Assembly: GCF_021738965.1 (NCBI RefSeq)
Contig: NZ_JAKKOQ010000008.1
Span: forward strand, 272,505 to 336,504
DNA from: Gordonia zhenghanii
GTDB taxonomy: Bacteria > Actinomycetota > Actinomycetes > Mycobacteriales > Mycobacteriaceae
Length of the DNA: 64,000 bases
Reading direction: 5' to 3'
The position numbers and the translations under genes were made by a program. Of this stretch, positions 1 to 8,963 are shown piece after piece. The notes beneath the pieces were generated by a model that saw only the letters and a program-made list of their open reading frames with translations, was not told the DNA's origin and did not search any database. The stretch's first letter is position 1. The number at the start of each line of letters is the position of its first letter.

Positions 1-1082
1 TTGTCGGCGGCGATCGCCTCGACGCCGTCGATCAGCGCGGGCAGCGACGGAAGCGGAACGCCGACGTCCTCGAGCAGAAGGGCGCCGAGCCGTTCCACAG
101 CGGGGATCGCGACCCGTCGCGCCTGAGTGAACGCCTCCGACTCTGCCGGGTCCGACGTCGAGAACACTTCTCCCGCGCCGCATGCGGAGAACGCTTGCTC
201 GATGAGTTCCACTTCGGCGACACCCGCGGGCCCCGGCGCGTCCGACTGCGCGACGAGCATTGCCCCGGCCTCTCGATCGAGACCCATCTTGAGCATGTCC
301 TCGACGGCGTTGATCGATGCCGAGTCCATGAACTCGAGCATGGCGGGACGGATCTGCGAGGTGACGGCCAGTACTGCTTCCGATGCGGCGCGCACACTCG
401 GGAACGATCCGACGACGGTGCTCGCGGATGCCTGTGGCGGCAGGAGTCGCAGCGTCACCTCGGTGACGATCCCGAGGAGGCCTTCGCTGCCGACGAACAG
501 CTTCGTCAACGGCAGTCCAGCCGAGTCCTTGAGTTGCTTGCCGCCCAACCGGACCGCGCGGCCGTCGGCCAATACGACTTCCAGGCCGAGAACGTAGTCA
601 GTGGTGACGCCGTATTTGACGCAGCAGAGTCCCCCCGCGTTGGTTGCGACGTTTCCGCCGATCGAGCAGATCTCAAACGACGACGGGTCCGGCGGGTACC
701 AGAGCCCTTCCGCTGCTGCTGCCGCTTTGACCTCGGCGTTCAACATGCCCGGCTGCGAGACGGCGGTCCGGGTCGACGTGTCGATGCTCAGGTTTCGCAT
801 CTTCTCCGTCGAGATCGTGACGGCGCCGTCGACCGCTGTCGATCCGCCGGACAGACTCGTCCCCGTCCCCCGCGTGATGATCGGGACTTTGTGCTCGGCG
901 CACCAGCGGACTGCGGTCTGCACGTCCTGGGTGGTGAGCGGTCGAACCAGAGCGAGTGGCGTGCCGGCATCCGGATCATTCGCTCTGTCGAAACGGTAGG
1001 CCCCGAGGATGTCGGGGTCGGTCACGACCATTCCTGGAGCGAGCGCAGCGGACAGGGTCGACAGGTCTGGACGCGTAGACAT
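1..1082 (-). CDS. FAD-linked oxidase (GlcD-like), 3' end outside window
   Basis: About 360 residues are visible and the reading frame stays open to the window edge, so the C-terminus is missing. The protein reads as an FAD-binding PCMH-type oxidase of the glycolate/D-lactate dehydrogenase (GlcD) family. The FAD-binding stretch ITRGTGTSLSGG lies near residue 75, followed by SIGGNVATNAGG and a later KLFVGSEGLLGIVTEVTL segment, all typical of the family. Such enzymes oxidise 2-hydroxy acids with FAD; the actual substrate cannot be read. The start is the ATG at 1082 on the minus strand. It is divergent from the secreted protease, with 133 bases between the starts. Confidence 0.85.
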   Translation of the reverse strand, partial: MSTRPDLSTLSAALAPGMVVTDPDILGAYRFDRANDPDAGTPLALVRPLTTQDVQTAVRWCAEHKVPIITRGTGTSLSGGSTAVDGAVTISTEKMRNLSIDTSTRTAVSQPGMLNAEVKAAAAAEGLWYPPDPSSFEICSIGGNVATNAGGLCCVKYGVTTDYVLGLEVVLADGRAVRLGGKQLKDSAGLPLTKLFVGSEGLLGIVTEVTLRLLPPQASASTVVGSFPSVRAASEAVLAVTSQIRPAMLEFMDSASINAVEDMLKMGLDREAGAMLVAQSDAPGPAGVAEVELIEQAFSACGAGEVFSTSDPAESEAFTQARRVAIPAVERLGALLLEDVGVPLPSLPALIDGVEAIAAD

Positions 1083-1215
1083 GCGCCCAACGGTATTCGT
1101 CACACAGTCGGCACGCGATGCTTCGCCTCACATTGCGACGGCCGCACGTGTGTTTGAATCGTTACCGAGTCCGGCCGGGGGGTCGGAAGTCAAACTCGAA
1201 CGGAGTTCTGTCAAC

Positions 1216-1914
1216 GTGAAGATGTTCAAACGAGTGCTGGTCGCGGTCGCCGCGGTCGCCACTACTGCGGCGCTGATGCCGAGCGCACCTGCTGACGCCG
1301 CGCCGCGTGCCACGGTCGGCGGTGGCTCGGGAATCATCCTTGCGGGCAACTCGCTGTGCACGATGACCGCGGTCGGCCATGATCGCACCGGCCGTCTCGT
1401 CGGCCTGACCGCCGCTCACTGCGGCGGCGTCGGCAACACCGTCCAAGCCGAGCGCAAGCGTTCCGCAGGCGTCATCGGGACCATCGCGACCCGGAGCGAG
1501 AAGCTCGACGTGGCGGTCATCGCGCTGAATCCTTCGCGCGTGAAGGCCGTCCGCCAGGTCGGCAAAGCCCGCATCTCGCGTGTCGGCGTCTACCCGAAGC
1601 CGTTCTCGAACGTGTGCAAGGCAGGCCGCACCACCGGGTTCACCTGCGGCCCGACACTTCTCGACGACGGTGACGCTTCACTGAACTACGTCTGCGCCGA
1701 CCACGGCGACTCGGGCGGACCGATCATCGTCGGCGGCCGTCTCGTCGGCATGTTGAACGGCGCACTGCGCGTCGCAGGCGCGGGCACTCCGTCGATCCCG
1801 TGCGTTGACCCCGCCTTCCCGGTGTACAGCCCGATGATCGCTACCAAGATGACGGACATTCTGCGTCCCCTCAACCGGACCAGCATGGTCGGATCGGGTT
1901 TCCGCCCCATCTGA
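1216..1914 (+). CDS. Secreted trypsin-like serine protease (S1 family)
   Basis: 232-residue exported protein. A basic start and a hydrophobic, alanine-rich segment ending near APADAAP (about residue 29) form a Sec signal peptide. The catalytic triad is visible: His68 in LTAAHC, Asp98 in KLDVAVI and Ser166 in GDSGGP. Cysteine pairs fit extracellular disulfides. It probably cleaves proteins outside the cell; the natural substrate is unknown. GTG 1216 is chosen because GGAG at 1202-1205 sits about ten bases upstream; ATG 1222 is an alternative. It is a stand-alone gene followed at once by a strong hairpin. Confidence 0.85.
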   Translation: MKMFKRVLVAVAAVATTAALMPSAPADAAPRATVGGGSGIILAGNSLCTMTAVGHDRTGRLVGLTAAHCGGVGNTVQAERKRSAGVIGTIATRSEKLDVAVIALNPSRVKAVRQVGKARISRVGVYPKPFSNVCKAGRTTGFTCGPTLLDDGDASLNYVCADHGDSGGPIIVGGRLVGMLNGALRVAGAGTPSIPCVDPAFPVYSPMIATKMTDILRPLNRTSMVGSGFRPI

Positions 1915-1932
1915 TTCCTCACGCGAGACCAG

Positions 1933-1970
1933 TTGAGGCCCGGTGCATTTCATGATGCACCGGGCCTCAA
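1933..1970 (+). terminator. Hairpin terminator after the protease gene
   Basis: A perfect 15-base stem (TTGAGGCCCGGTGCA at 1933-1947 with its complement at 1956-1970) encloses an 8-base loop. It begins 18 bases after the protease stop. There is no T tract, which is common for actinobacterial hairpin terminators. Confidence 0.75.
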
Positions 1971-1996
1971 TCGTGTGTCGGGCCTACATTGTGCGT

Positions 1997-2350
1997 ATGC
2001 AGGCCAAGAAGATCAGCACCAACATTCCGGTCGACGACATCGAGCAGGCGAAGTCGTTCTACCAGGACTTCCTCGGGCTGCAGACCGAAGAGTTCAACCT
2101 GGGTTGGGTGGCTCGCTTCACCGATGCCGAGTCCGGCGCACACGTGCAGCTCGTCACCGAGGACCGGACGGCTCCTGCTGACTCGGCTCTCTCGGTGCAC
2201 GCCGACGACGTCGACGCCGCATACGCCGAGGCGCAGGAGCTCGGATACGAGATCGTCTATCCGCTCACCACCGAGGAGTGGGGTGTGCGGCGATTCTTCG
2301 TCCGAGCCCCGGACGGCACCCTGCTCAACATCGTCGCGCACCGCGACTGA
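1997..2350 (+). CDS. VOC family (glyoxalase/dioxygenase fold) protein
   Basis: 117-residue single vicinal-oxygen-chelate domain. It has the usual start ISTNIPVDDIEQAKSFYQDFLG and the C-terminal RRFFVRAPDGTLLNIVAH strand, where the family often carries its last metal ligand. The N-terminal position that is often His is not a clear ligand here, so metal binding and catalysis are uncertain. ATG 1997 is taken as the start; GTG 1991 is possible. It lies 80 bases upstream of the SMC operon on the same strand but has no evident functional link to it. Confidence 0.7.
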   Translation: MQAKKISTNIPVDDIEQAKSFYQDFLGLQTEEFNLGWVARFTDAESGAHVQLVTEDRTAPADSALSVHADDVDAAYAEAQELGYEIVYPLTTEEWGVRRFFVRAPDGTLLNIVAHRD

Positions 2351-2430
2351 CCCGGCGGCCCACCCGCCACCACGCTGTCCGATCGGCCCGCGACTACGAC
2401 TCTCGTGGGGTCACTCGTTACCCTGTCCCA

Positions 2431-3912
2431 GTGCAATTCGACGAGATCGTCGCCGTGCGGAAGTCCAGCGCGGCCTGGAGGCTGCTGCGCGCGGATAACG
2501 CGCCGCTCGTCTTGTCGTTCCTCGGCCGGGTGTTCGTCGACGACAACATCCGCGAGATCTCCGAGTCGGGTCTGATCAGTCTGCTCGACGACGAGTTGTA
2601 CGGCCTCAACCAGCGACTGGGCGAAGGAACCTATCCGCGAGCGCCGAAGGCGTATCTCGACGAATGGGCGGCGCCGTCTGCCGGTTGGCTCCGCAAGTAC
2701 TACGTCACCGACAGCGACGAGCCGCATTACGACGCGACACCCGCTGTCGAGAGGGCCGTCGCCTGGCTTCAGTCCTTGCGCGAGCGTGACTTCGTCGGCA
2801 CCGAGTCGCGCCTGAACACGGTCTTCGACCTCCTCCGTCAGATCGTGTACGGGACGAACACCGATCCGCAGGTCCGACTGGCCGAGCTGCGCCGCCGCCG
2901 CGCCGAGATCGACGCGGAGATCGACGCCGTCGAACGCGGCGAGGTGAGCGTCCTCGACGCGACGCGACGCCGGGACCGGTACCAGCAGTTCGGCGAGGTG
3001 TCGCGAGCCCTGCTGTCGGACTTCCGCGAGGTCGAGGCGAACTTCCGCGGATTGGACCGGCAGATGCGCGAACGCATCGCCACGTGGCGCGGCACCAAGG
3101 GCGAACTCCTCGACGAGATCGTCAGCAGCCGCACCATGATCACCGACTCCGACCAGGGGCGCAGCTTTCAGGCGTTCTACGACCTGCTGCTGTCGGCGGA
3201 CCGCCTCGACGAACTCGACCGACTCGTCCGGGAGACTCAGGCGTTCTCCGACGTCGCGGACGACCGGTTGGCCAATATCCACCACGACTGGCTCGATGCG
3301 GGAACCCGCGCACAAGACACCGTCCGCCGCCTGTCCGAACAGCTCCGGCGGTTCCTCGACGACCAGGCATGGTTGGAGAACCGACGCGTCATGGATCTGC
3401 TCCGCAGCATCGAAGCGTCGGCGTATTCGGTCCGCGACGGGCGCACCGACGAGTTCTCCCACGAGATCGACTCCCCCGCACCGACCGTCGTACTACCGAT
3501 GGAACGTCCCCTCTATCACCGGGCGCCCACCGTCGACATCGAGAGCGACGACATCGAATACGGAGAGGCGGAAGGCGATTCCGATGCGTTGTTCGAGCAG
3601 ATCCACATCGATCCTGCTCCTCTCGTCGACGAGGTCCGGCGTCGTCTGCGCCGTCACGATCAGGTGACTCTCGCCGACGTCCTCGCCGAGTCGCCGCTGT
3701 CGCAGGGGCTCGCCGAACTGATCACGTACCTCTCGCTCACCGATGAGAGCTTCACGAAGATCTTCGACGACGCCACGACCCAACACGTCGGCTGGACCGA
3801 TGAGTTCGGCGCCCGTCGGACCGCGCGTGTCCCCCGCGTCATCTACTCACGCCCCCGAACGACCGGCCCAGGCGATCGCATCGACGCGATCGAGACACAG
3901 GAGTCACGATGA
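2431..3912 (+). CDS. jetA: JetA/MksF, kleisin-type subunit (DUF3375) of a Wadjet/Mks SMC complex
   Basis: 493-residue DUF3375 protein, the kleisin-like subunit that bridges the SMC heads in Wadjet (JetABCD) and MksBEF complexes. The N-terminus (SSAAWRLLRADNAPLVLSFL) and the long helical middle rich in Arg/Glu (about residues 140-330) are typical, as is the C-terminal winged-helix-like end. The GTG at 2431 has no Shine-Dalgarno sequence, but a TACCCT -10-like hexamer lies at 2419-2424, so the mRNA may be leaderless. The gene overlaps jetB by four bases (ATGA). The complex is known to act on plasmid DNA and on chromosome organisation. Confidence 0.85.
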   Translation: MQFDEIVAVRKSSAAWRLLRADNAPLVLSFLGRVFVDDNIREISESGLISLLDDELYGLNQRLGEGTYPRAPKAYLDEWAAPSAGWLRKYYVTDSDEPHYDATPAVERAVAWLQSLRERDFVGTESRLNTVFDLLRQIVYGTNTDPQVRLAELRRRRAEIDAEIDAVERGEVSVLDATRRRDRYQQFGEVSRALLSDFREVEANFRGLDRQMRERIATWRGTKGELLDEIVSSRTMITDSDQGRSFQAFYDLLLSADRLDELDRLVRETQAFSDVADDRLANIHHDWLDAGTRAQDTVRRLSEQLRRFLDDQAWLENRRVMDLLRSIEASAYSVRDGRTDEFSHEIDSPAPTVVLPMERPLYHRAPTVDIESDDIEYGEAEGDSDALFEQIHIDPAPLVDEVRRRLRRHDQVTLADVLAESPLSQGLAELITYLSLTDESFTKIFDDATTQHVGWTDEFGARRTARVPRVIYSRPRTTGPGDRIDAIETQESR

Positions 3913-4508
3913 GCCGTACAGTCCCCCGCGACGAACTGAGCCTGTCGATGGCAGTCACTTCTCTGATGAAGGGCGTCGTCTACCGCGACTCGGCCGAGAC
4001 CACCTGGCAGCACGTAGTCGGATTGGCTGCACAGGTCAGCGACTACGTGGCGACGCTCGGTCTCGCCGTCGTCGTCGACGAGGCCGAAGGCTATGCGTTC
4101 CTGCGCTCCCGAAGCGACGACGAACTCGCCGAGTCGGGGATCCCCCGCCTCGTCGCCCGCCATCAGTTGCCGTTGCACACGTCGCTACTGCTCGCACTGC
4201 TCCGCAAGAAGCTCGCCGAACACGACACGACCGATGCGGGCAGCCGACTGATCCTGACCGGCGACCAGTTGCGCGAACTGCTCGATCCGTTCTATCCGGC
4301 GACGACGAATGAGGCTCGCACCGCCGATCAAACCGATACCGCGGTCCGACGCGTCACCGATCTCGGCTTTCTCCGCCGCATGCCGGGGCAGGACGGCGAG
4401 TACGAGGTGCGTCGCGTCATCAAGGCGTTCGTCGACGCGCAATGGCTGTCCGATCTCGATTCACATCTGGCCGAGTACGCCGATATCGCACGGGAGGAGA
4501 CGCGATGA
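3909..4508 (+). CDS. jetB: JetB/MksE, KITE-type subunit (DUF4194)
   Basis: 199-residue DUF4194 protein, the small winged-helix (KITE) partner of JetA and JetC. It shows the family pattern of an N-terminal helix (LSLSMAVTSLMKGVVYRDS), a central segment with YAFLRSR, and a C-terminal winged helix ending in a basic FLRRMPGQDGEYEVRRVIKAF stretch. Length is normal for MksE. Four-base overlaps on both sides (with jetA at 3909 and jetC at 4505) indicate translational coupling and fixed stoichiometry in one transcript. Confidence 0.85.
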   Translation: MSRTVPRDELSLSMAVTSLMKGVVYRDSAETTWQHVVGLAAQVSDYVATLGLAVVVDEAEGYAFLRSRSDDELAESGIPRLVARHQLPLHTSLLLALLRKKLAEHDTTDAGSRLILTGDQLRELLDPFYPATTNEARTADQTDTAVRRVTDLGFLRRMPGQDGEYEVRRVIKAFVDAQWLSDLDSHLAEYADIAREETR

Positions 4509-7500
4509 CGGGGCTGTTCGCCGCGACGGAATTGGAGAACACCGAGTCGGCCCGGTCGGGTTTTCGACTTCAGAAGTTCCAGGTGTTCAACTGGGGAACG
4601 TTCGACCAGCGGGTCTGGACACTCGATCTCGCGGGCGAGAACGGCTTACTGACCGGCGACATCGGCTCCGGCAAGTCGACGCTCGTCGATGCTCTCACCA
4701 CCCTGCTGATGCCTGCCCACCGCATCGCCTACAACAAGGCTGCGGGCGCCGAGTCGCGAGAACGCGACCTCCGCTCCTACGTGCTCGGCCACTACAAGTC
4801 CGAGCGCAACGACTCGTCTGGGGCGTCGCGCCCCGTCGCTCTGCGCGGCATGTCGAACTACTCGGTGATCCTCGGTGTCTTCGCCAACGAGGGCTACGAC
4901 GAGACGGTCACGCTCGCGCAGGTCTTCTCGATGCGCCACGACAGCGGCCAGCCTGAACGTTTCTTCACCGTCACCGACCGCGCACTCGACATCACCTCGG
5001 ACTTCGCCGATTTCGGCACCGACCTGCGCGCGTTACGGAAACGATTGAAGGACAGAGGAACTCGTATTCACGAGCACTTCCCGGAGTACGGACGCGACTA
5101 CCGTCGCAGTCTGGCGGTCCGGTCGGAGCAGGCGATGGAGTTGTTCCATCAGACCGTCTCCATGAAGGCTGTCGGCAACCTCAACGACTTCGTCCGCGAC
5201 CACATGCTCGAACCGTTCGACTCCACCGGGTGGGTCGACACGATGGTCGCCCACTTCGAGGATCTGACGGCAGCGCACGACGCCGTCGTCCTCGCGCGCC
5301 GCCAACTCACTGATCTCGCACCGTTGTTGGCCGACTACGACAAGTACACGAGCCACACGGAGATGGCCGCCGAGATGCGGCAGCGACGTGGCGCGCTCCG
5401 CTTCTACTTCGCGAACCGACGCTCCGAACTCCTGGAATCCGATCTGGCCGAGTCCAATCGCGAACTGGCCGCGACGCGCAGTGCGTTGGAAGAGATCGAC
5501 CGAGACATCGCCGACCTCCGGATCGCGTTGCGCGAGTTGGAGCTTCGGCAGGCAGGGTTGGGCGGCAACGACATCGCCGCGTTGGAGGCTCAGATCGCCG
5601 AGGCGCAACGCCAACGAGACGAGCGCGCAGGCGCGTACGAGAGGTACACGACGCTTCTCGAAGACTCGGGGCTGGCGCCGGTCGCCGACCGCGGTCAGTT
5701 CGAGCAGCGGCGCAGCGAGATCACGGACGCCGTCGACGCGCTCGACGCGGAGATCGCCGACGTCGCGAACGGCATCACCGAACTCGTCGTCGACCGACGT
5801 CAGATCGATGGCGAGGGACGCCGGGTGGCCGGCGAGATCGCGAGTCTGCGCGGTCGGACCAGCAACATTCCCGAACGCAACCTGCGGATGCGCGAACTGA
5901 TCTGCGCAGGCGTCGGCCGCTCGCATGACGAACTGCCGTTCGTCGGCGAACTGATCGGCGTCCGTCCGGACGAGACCCGTTGGGAGGGTGCAGCCGAGCG
6001 AGTGCTCCGCGGGTTCGGGCTGTCGCTCCTGGTGTCGGCCGATCTGTACGACGAGGTGTCGGCCTGGATCGACGCCAACCATCTCGGCGGTCGGCTAGTG
6101 TACTTCAAAGTGCCCGAACGCCTTTCCCCCAAGACCACGGCCACTCCGCCGTCCAACGCGCTCGTCCACAAGCTCGACGTCAAAGAGGGCCCCTTTTACG
6201 AGTGGCTCGAACGCCGACTGTTCGAGCGGGCCCGCCACATCTGCGCCGAGACGCTCGACGATTTCCGGAACGCCGACTACGCCGTCACCGCCGCCGGTCA
6301 GGTGCGGTCGGGCGGCGGCCGCCACGAGAAGGACGATTCACAGCGCGTCGACGACCGTCGCAACTATGTGCTCGGCTGGAGCAACGAGCAGAAGGTCACC
6401 GCGCTGTTCACCGCGGGCCAACGGGTCCAGGACGATCTGAACCGGATCGACGGCGACATCGAAGAGTTGGAGGACTCTCGCCGTCGGCTGATGAATCGGC
6501 GCAATGCGCTCACCGGGTTGGAGACGTATCAGAGCTTCGACACCGTCGACTGGGAGTCGGTGGCGGGCCGCATCTCCGAACTGACTGAGCGCAAGACCGA
6601 CCTGGAGCACTCGTCGGACGAGTTGGCTGAGGTGACCGAGCTCGTTGCGTCCACGCGCGACCAGTTGTCGGTCGCCGACGCGACCCGTGACGGCTTGCGC
6701 GACAAGGTGTCTCGACTCGAGATGTCGCGGACGCAGGGCGAGCAGACTCGCGACGCAGCCCGGCATGTGGCGGCCGAGCCGGGATCGCAGGACGCGTCGA
6801 CACATTTCGACGCGATCACCGAGTCGATCGGCGACGTCGAACTGACCGTCGAGATGTGCACCGAACTGGAGGCGACTCTCACCCAGTCGCTGACCGACGC
6901 ATCCGAGCAGCACACGTCGCGGGCCGGCACGTTCGAGACGCGCGTGGTGAATCGGATGTCGGAGTTCAACCGAGACAACCCGATTCTGACGACCGAGTTC
7001 GATGCCGACATCGCGTCTGCAGACGAGTACCGCGAACTGAACCGCCGACTGTCCGAGGACGATCTGCCGCGATTCGAGGGCGAGTTCAAGGACTATCTGA
7101 ACACCAACGCGATCCGTGACATCGCGATCTTCGCTGCGAAGCTCAACAAAGAAGTCCATCTCATCCACTCCAAGATCGACACGATCAACGAGTCGCTGTC
7201 AGGTATCGAGTACAACCCCGGTCGCTACATCCGCCTCGAGGTCAATTCGAGTGCATCGCAAGAGATCAAGGAGTTCCGCGCCGATCTGCGCCGCTGTGGC
7301 GACGGCGAGATGGAGATCGGGGCACAGGAGCAGCAGTACACGGAGGAGAAGTTCCTCCTGGTGAAGGCGATCGTCGAACGCTTCCGGGGTCGTGAAGGGT
7401 TCGCCGACGTCGATCGGCGGTGGACGTCGCTGGTCACCGACGTCCGGAACTGGGTGACGTTCGCAGCGTCCGAGCGCCACGTCGAGGACGACGAGGAGTA

Positions 7501-7873
7501 CGAGAACTACACCGATTCCGACGGTAAGTCGGGCGGCCAGAAAGAGAAGCTCGCCTATACGATCCTCGCCGCGTCGCTCGCATACCAGTTCGATCTGAAG
7601 TGGGGCGCAACGCGGTCGCGGGACTTCCGGTTCGTCGTGATCGACGAGGCGTTCGGCCGCGGTTCGGACGATTCGGCACGGTACGCGCTGTCACTGTTCG
7701 CGAGGCTCGGGCTTCAACTCCTCATCGTCACTCCGTTGACGAAGATCTACACGATCGAGCCGTTCGTGTCGGCGGTCGGCTACGTCGAGAACCGCGGCGG
7801 CAGCTACTCGCAGTTGCAGTGTCTGACGATCGAGCAGTATCGGCAGTCGAGGCGGGCACGCGAGAGCCTCTGA
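4505..7873 (+). CDS. jetC: JetC/MksB, SMC-like ATPase
   Basis: 1122-residue SMC/MukB-type ATPase. Walker A is GDIGSGKST at residues 51-59, the ABC signature SGGQKEK is near 1009-1015, and Walker B VVIDEAF ends in the catalytic Asp-Glu at about 1047-1048. Between the heads are two long charged coiled-coil arms (about 300-460 and 640-800) around a hinge-like segment near 470-600. This is the motor of the complex: ATP-driven DNA loop extrusion in the Wadjet/Mks family. The start ATG 4505 overlaps the jetB stop. No DUF3322/DUF2220 (JetD/MksG) nuclease gene follows or precedes the operon in this window. Confidence 0.9.
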   Translation: MTGLFAATELENTESARSGFRLQKFQVFNWGTFDQRVWTLDLAGENGLLTGDIGSGKSTLVDALTTLLMPAHRIAYNKAAGAESRERDLRSYVLGHYKSERNDSSGASRPVALRGMSNYSVILGVFANEGYDETVTLAQVFSMRHDSGQPERFFTVTDRALDITSDFADFGTDLRALRKRLKDRGTRIHEHFPEYGRDYRRSLAVRSEQAMELFHQTVSMKAVGNLNDFVRDHMLEPFDSTGWVDTMVAHFEDLTAAHDAVVLARRQLTDLAPLLADYDKYTSHTEMAAEMRQRRGALRFYFANRRSELLESDLAESNRELAATRSALEEIDRDIADLRIALRELELRQAGLGGNDIAALEAQIAEAQRQRDERAGAYERYTTLLEDSGLAPVADRGQFEQRRSEITDAVDALDAEIADVANGITELVVDRRQIDGEGRRVAGEIASLRGRTSNIPERNLRMRELICAGVGRSHDELPFVGELIGVRPDETRWEGAAERVLRGFGLSLLVSADLYDEVSAWIDANHLGGRLVYFKVPERLSPKTTATPPSNALVHKLDVKEGPFYEWLERRLFERARHICAETLDDFRNADYAVTAAGQVRSGGGRHEKDDSQRVDDRRNYVLGWSNEQKVTALFTAGQRVQDDLNRIDGDIEELEDSRRRLMNRRNALTGLETYQSFDTVDWESVAGRISELTERKTDLEHSSDELAEVTELVASTRDQLSVADATRDGLRDKVSRLEMSRTQGEQTRDAARHVAAEPGSQDASTHFDAITESIGDVELTVEMCTELEATLTQSLTDASEQHTSRAGTFETRVVNRMSEFNRDNPILTTEFDADIASADEYRELNRRLSEDDLPRFEGEFKDYLNTNAIRDIAIFAAKLNKEVHLIHSKIDTINESLSGIEYNPGRYIRLEVNSSASQEIKEFRADLRRCGDGEMEIGAQEQQYTEEKFLLVKAIVERFRGREGFADVDRRWTSLVTDVRNWVTFAASERHVEDDEEYENYTDSDGKSGGQKEKLAYTILAASLAYQFDLKWGATRSRDFRFVVIDEAFGRGSDDSARYALSLFARLGLQLLIVTPLTKIYTIEPFVSAVGYVENRGGSYSQLQCLTIEQYRQSRRARESL

Positions 7874-7891
7874 GCTGGCACAGTGGGTGGC

Positions 7892-8752
7892 ATGGGAACC
7901 GATAGCACCGCCGCAGCCCGTCACGCCTACGAGAGCCTCGAGCCCTTTCATGTCCTCGCTTACTTCAATCCGGGCATCGGTCCTGCTCAGGACGAACTCG
8001 GCCTGGACGGCTACGCCTTCTACACCGGTGGACGCGGCGCACCGCTCGCGGGCGCCCCGGGATCGGTTGTCGCAGCGATGTTCTACAACTTCTCCCCGGC
8101 ACTGGTCGCGTCCGCGTGGGACGCCGCGCAGACCCGCGGCCTCGACGCGGTCGACGCGCGGCGGTACGAGATGCTCGACGAGCAGTTCCGCACGATCTTG
8201 GGCGACGACTGCGAACTCCTCGCTCCCCTGATCCCCGAATTTCAAGCGGTCGCTGACGCGCTGCCGTTCTCGGGTCGTCCGCTGGCCGCAGCGTGGGCGT
8301 CGACGGATGTCCCGGACGCACCCCATCTCGCGGTGTGGCGCACGTGGACGATCATCCGAGAGTGGCGCGGCGACAACCACATCGCCGAACTCGTGTCGCA
8401 CGGTCTCGACGGGATCGACGCAGGCGTCTTCCACGAGTCCGAGCTTCCCGATCCGTCGATTCACCGTCGAGTCCTGGGCAAGAAGCTGTTCCAATTGACG
8501 CGCGGTTGGTCGGACGACGACTGGTCGGAGTCGGTGGAACGACTCTCCTCACGCGGTCTGCTGGAATCCACGGGTGATTCGACCCGACTGACCGCCGACG
8601 GTTTCGCGCTCTACCAGGAGATCGAGGACCGCACCGACGCAGTCTCGGGCCGCTCCCTCCCCGACAGTCTCCCGGACCTCGTCGAGCGCACTCGCCCCTT
8701 CGTCAAGAAGGTCATCGACGCAGGCGTCCTCCCCGGCACCAAGAAGCGCTAG
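7892..8752 (+). CDS. SCO6745-like conserved protein
   Basis: 286-residue soluble protein resembling the actinobacterial SCO6745 (SalK-like) family: a long helical N-terminus (AARHAYESLEPFHVLAYFNPG) and a C-terminal winged-helix-like end (LFQLTRGWSDDDWSESVERLSSRGLLES, then TADGFALYQEIEDRTD). The second half looks like a MarR-type wing, so DNA binding is conceivable. No catalytic motif is evident. The start ATG 7892 is 18 bases after jetC; GTG 7883 is possible. Co-transcription with jetABC is likely from spacing, but it is clearly not a JetD nuclease. Function unknown. Confidence 0.7.
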   Translation: MGTDSTAAARHAYESLEPFHVLAYFNPGIGPAQDELGLDGYAFYTGGRGAPLAGAPGSVVAAMFYNFSPALVASAWDAAQTRGLDAVDARRYEMLDEQFRTILGDDCELLAPLIPEFQAVADALPFSGRPLAAAWASTDVPDAPHLAVWRTWTIIREWRGDNHIAELVSHGLDGIDAGVFHESELPDPSIHRRVLGKKLFQLTRGWSDDDWSESVERLSSRGLLESTGDSTRLTADGFALYQEIEDRTDAVSGRSLPDSLPDLVERTRPFVKKVIDAGVLPGTKKR

Positions 8753-8764
8753 CCTCCCCCCTCC

Positions 8765-8960
8765 CCGCTGGTCGAGCCTCTTCCGTCGGCCGAGCGGAGT
8801 CGAGACCCTCCGCCGGTCGAGCCCCCTCCGCCGGTCGAGCGAAGTCGAGACCCCCACTTCCCCCGCCGGTCGAGCGAAGTCGAGACCCCCACTTCCCCCG
8901 CCGGTCGAGCGAAGTCGAGACCCGACTCCCACCGCCGGTCGAGCGGAGTCGAGACCCCGC
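8765..8960. repeat. Clustered copies of a dispersed GGTCGAGCGAAGTCGAGACC-type repeat
   Basis: Between two convergent genes lie about six degenerate copies of GCCGGTCGAGCGAAGTCGAG followed by ACCC, separated by short C-rich spacers. Two successive units (about 35 bases) are nearly identical. The inverse orientation of the same sequence occurs at 45115-45235 and inside cysH at 58668-58717. Spacers are neither unique nor of constant size, so this is not a CRISPR array. No gene is visible in this stretch. Confidence 0.8.
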
Positions 8961-8963
8961 CGA

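Noticed and set aside
195..1157. 320-codon plus-strand open frame opposite the FAD oxidase
   Set aside because: The minus strand has a full-length recognisable oxidase frame; the plus frame is an Arg/Asp-rich shadow.
7892..8752. JetD/MksG nuclease as fourth gene of the SMC operon
   Set aside because: Sequence lacks any DUF3322/DUF2220 or Toprim-like feature and matches the SCO6745-type protein instead.
8765..8960. CRISPR-like array of regularly repeated units
   Set aside because: Units vary, spacers are short, C-rich and not unique, and the same word occurs elsewhere in the genome including inside cysH; no cas genes are present.
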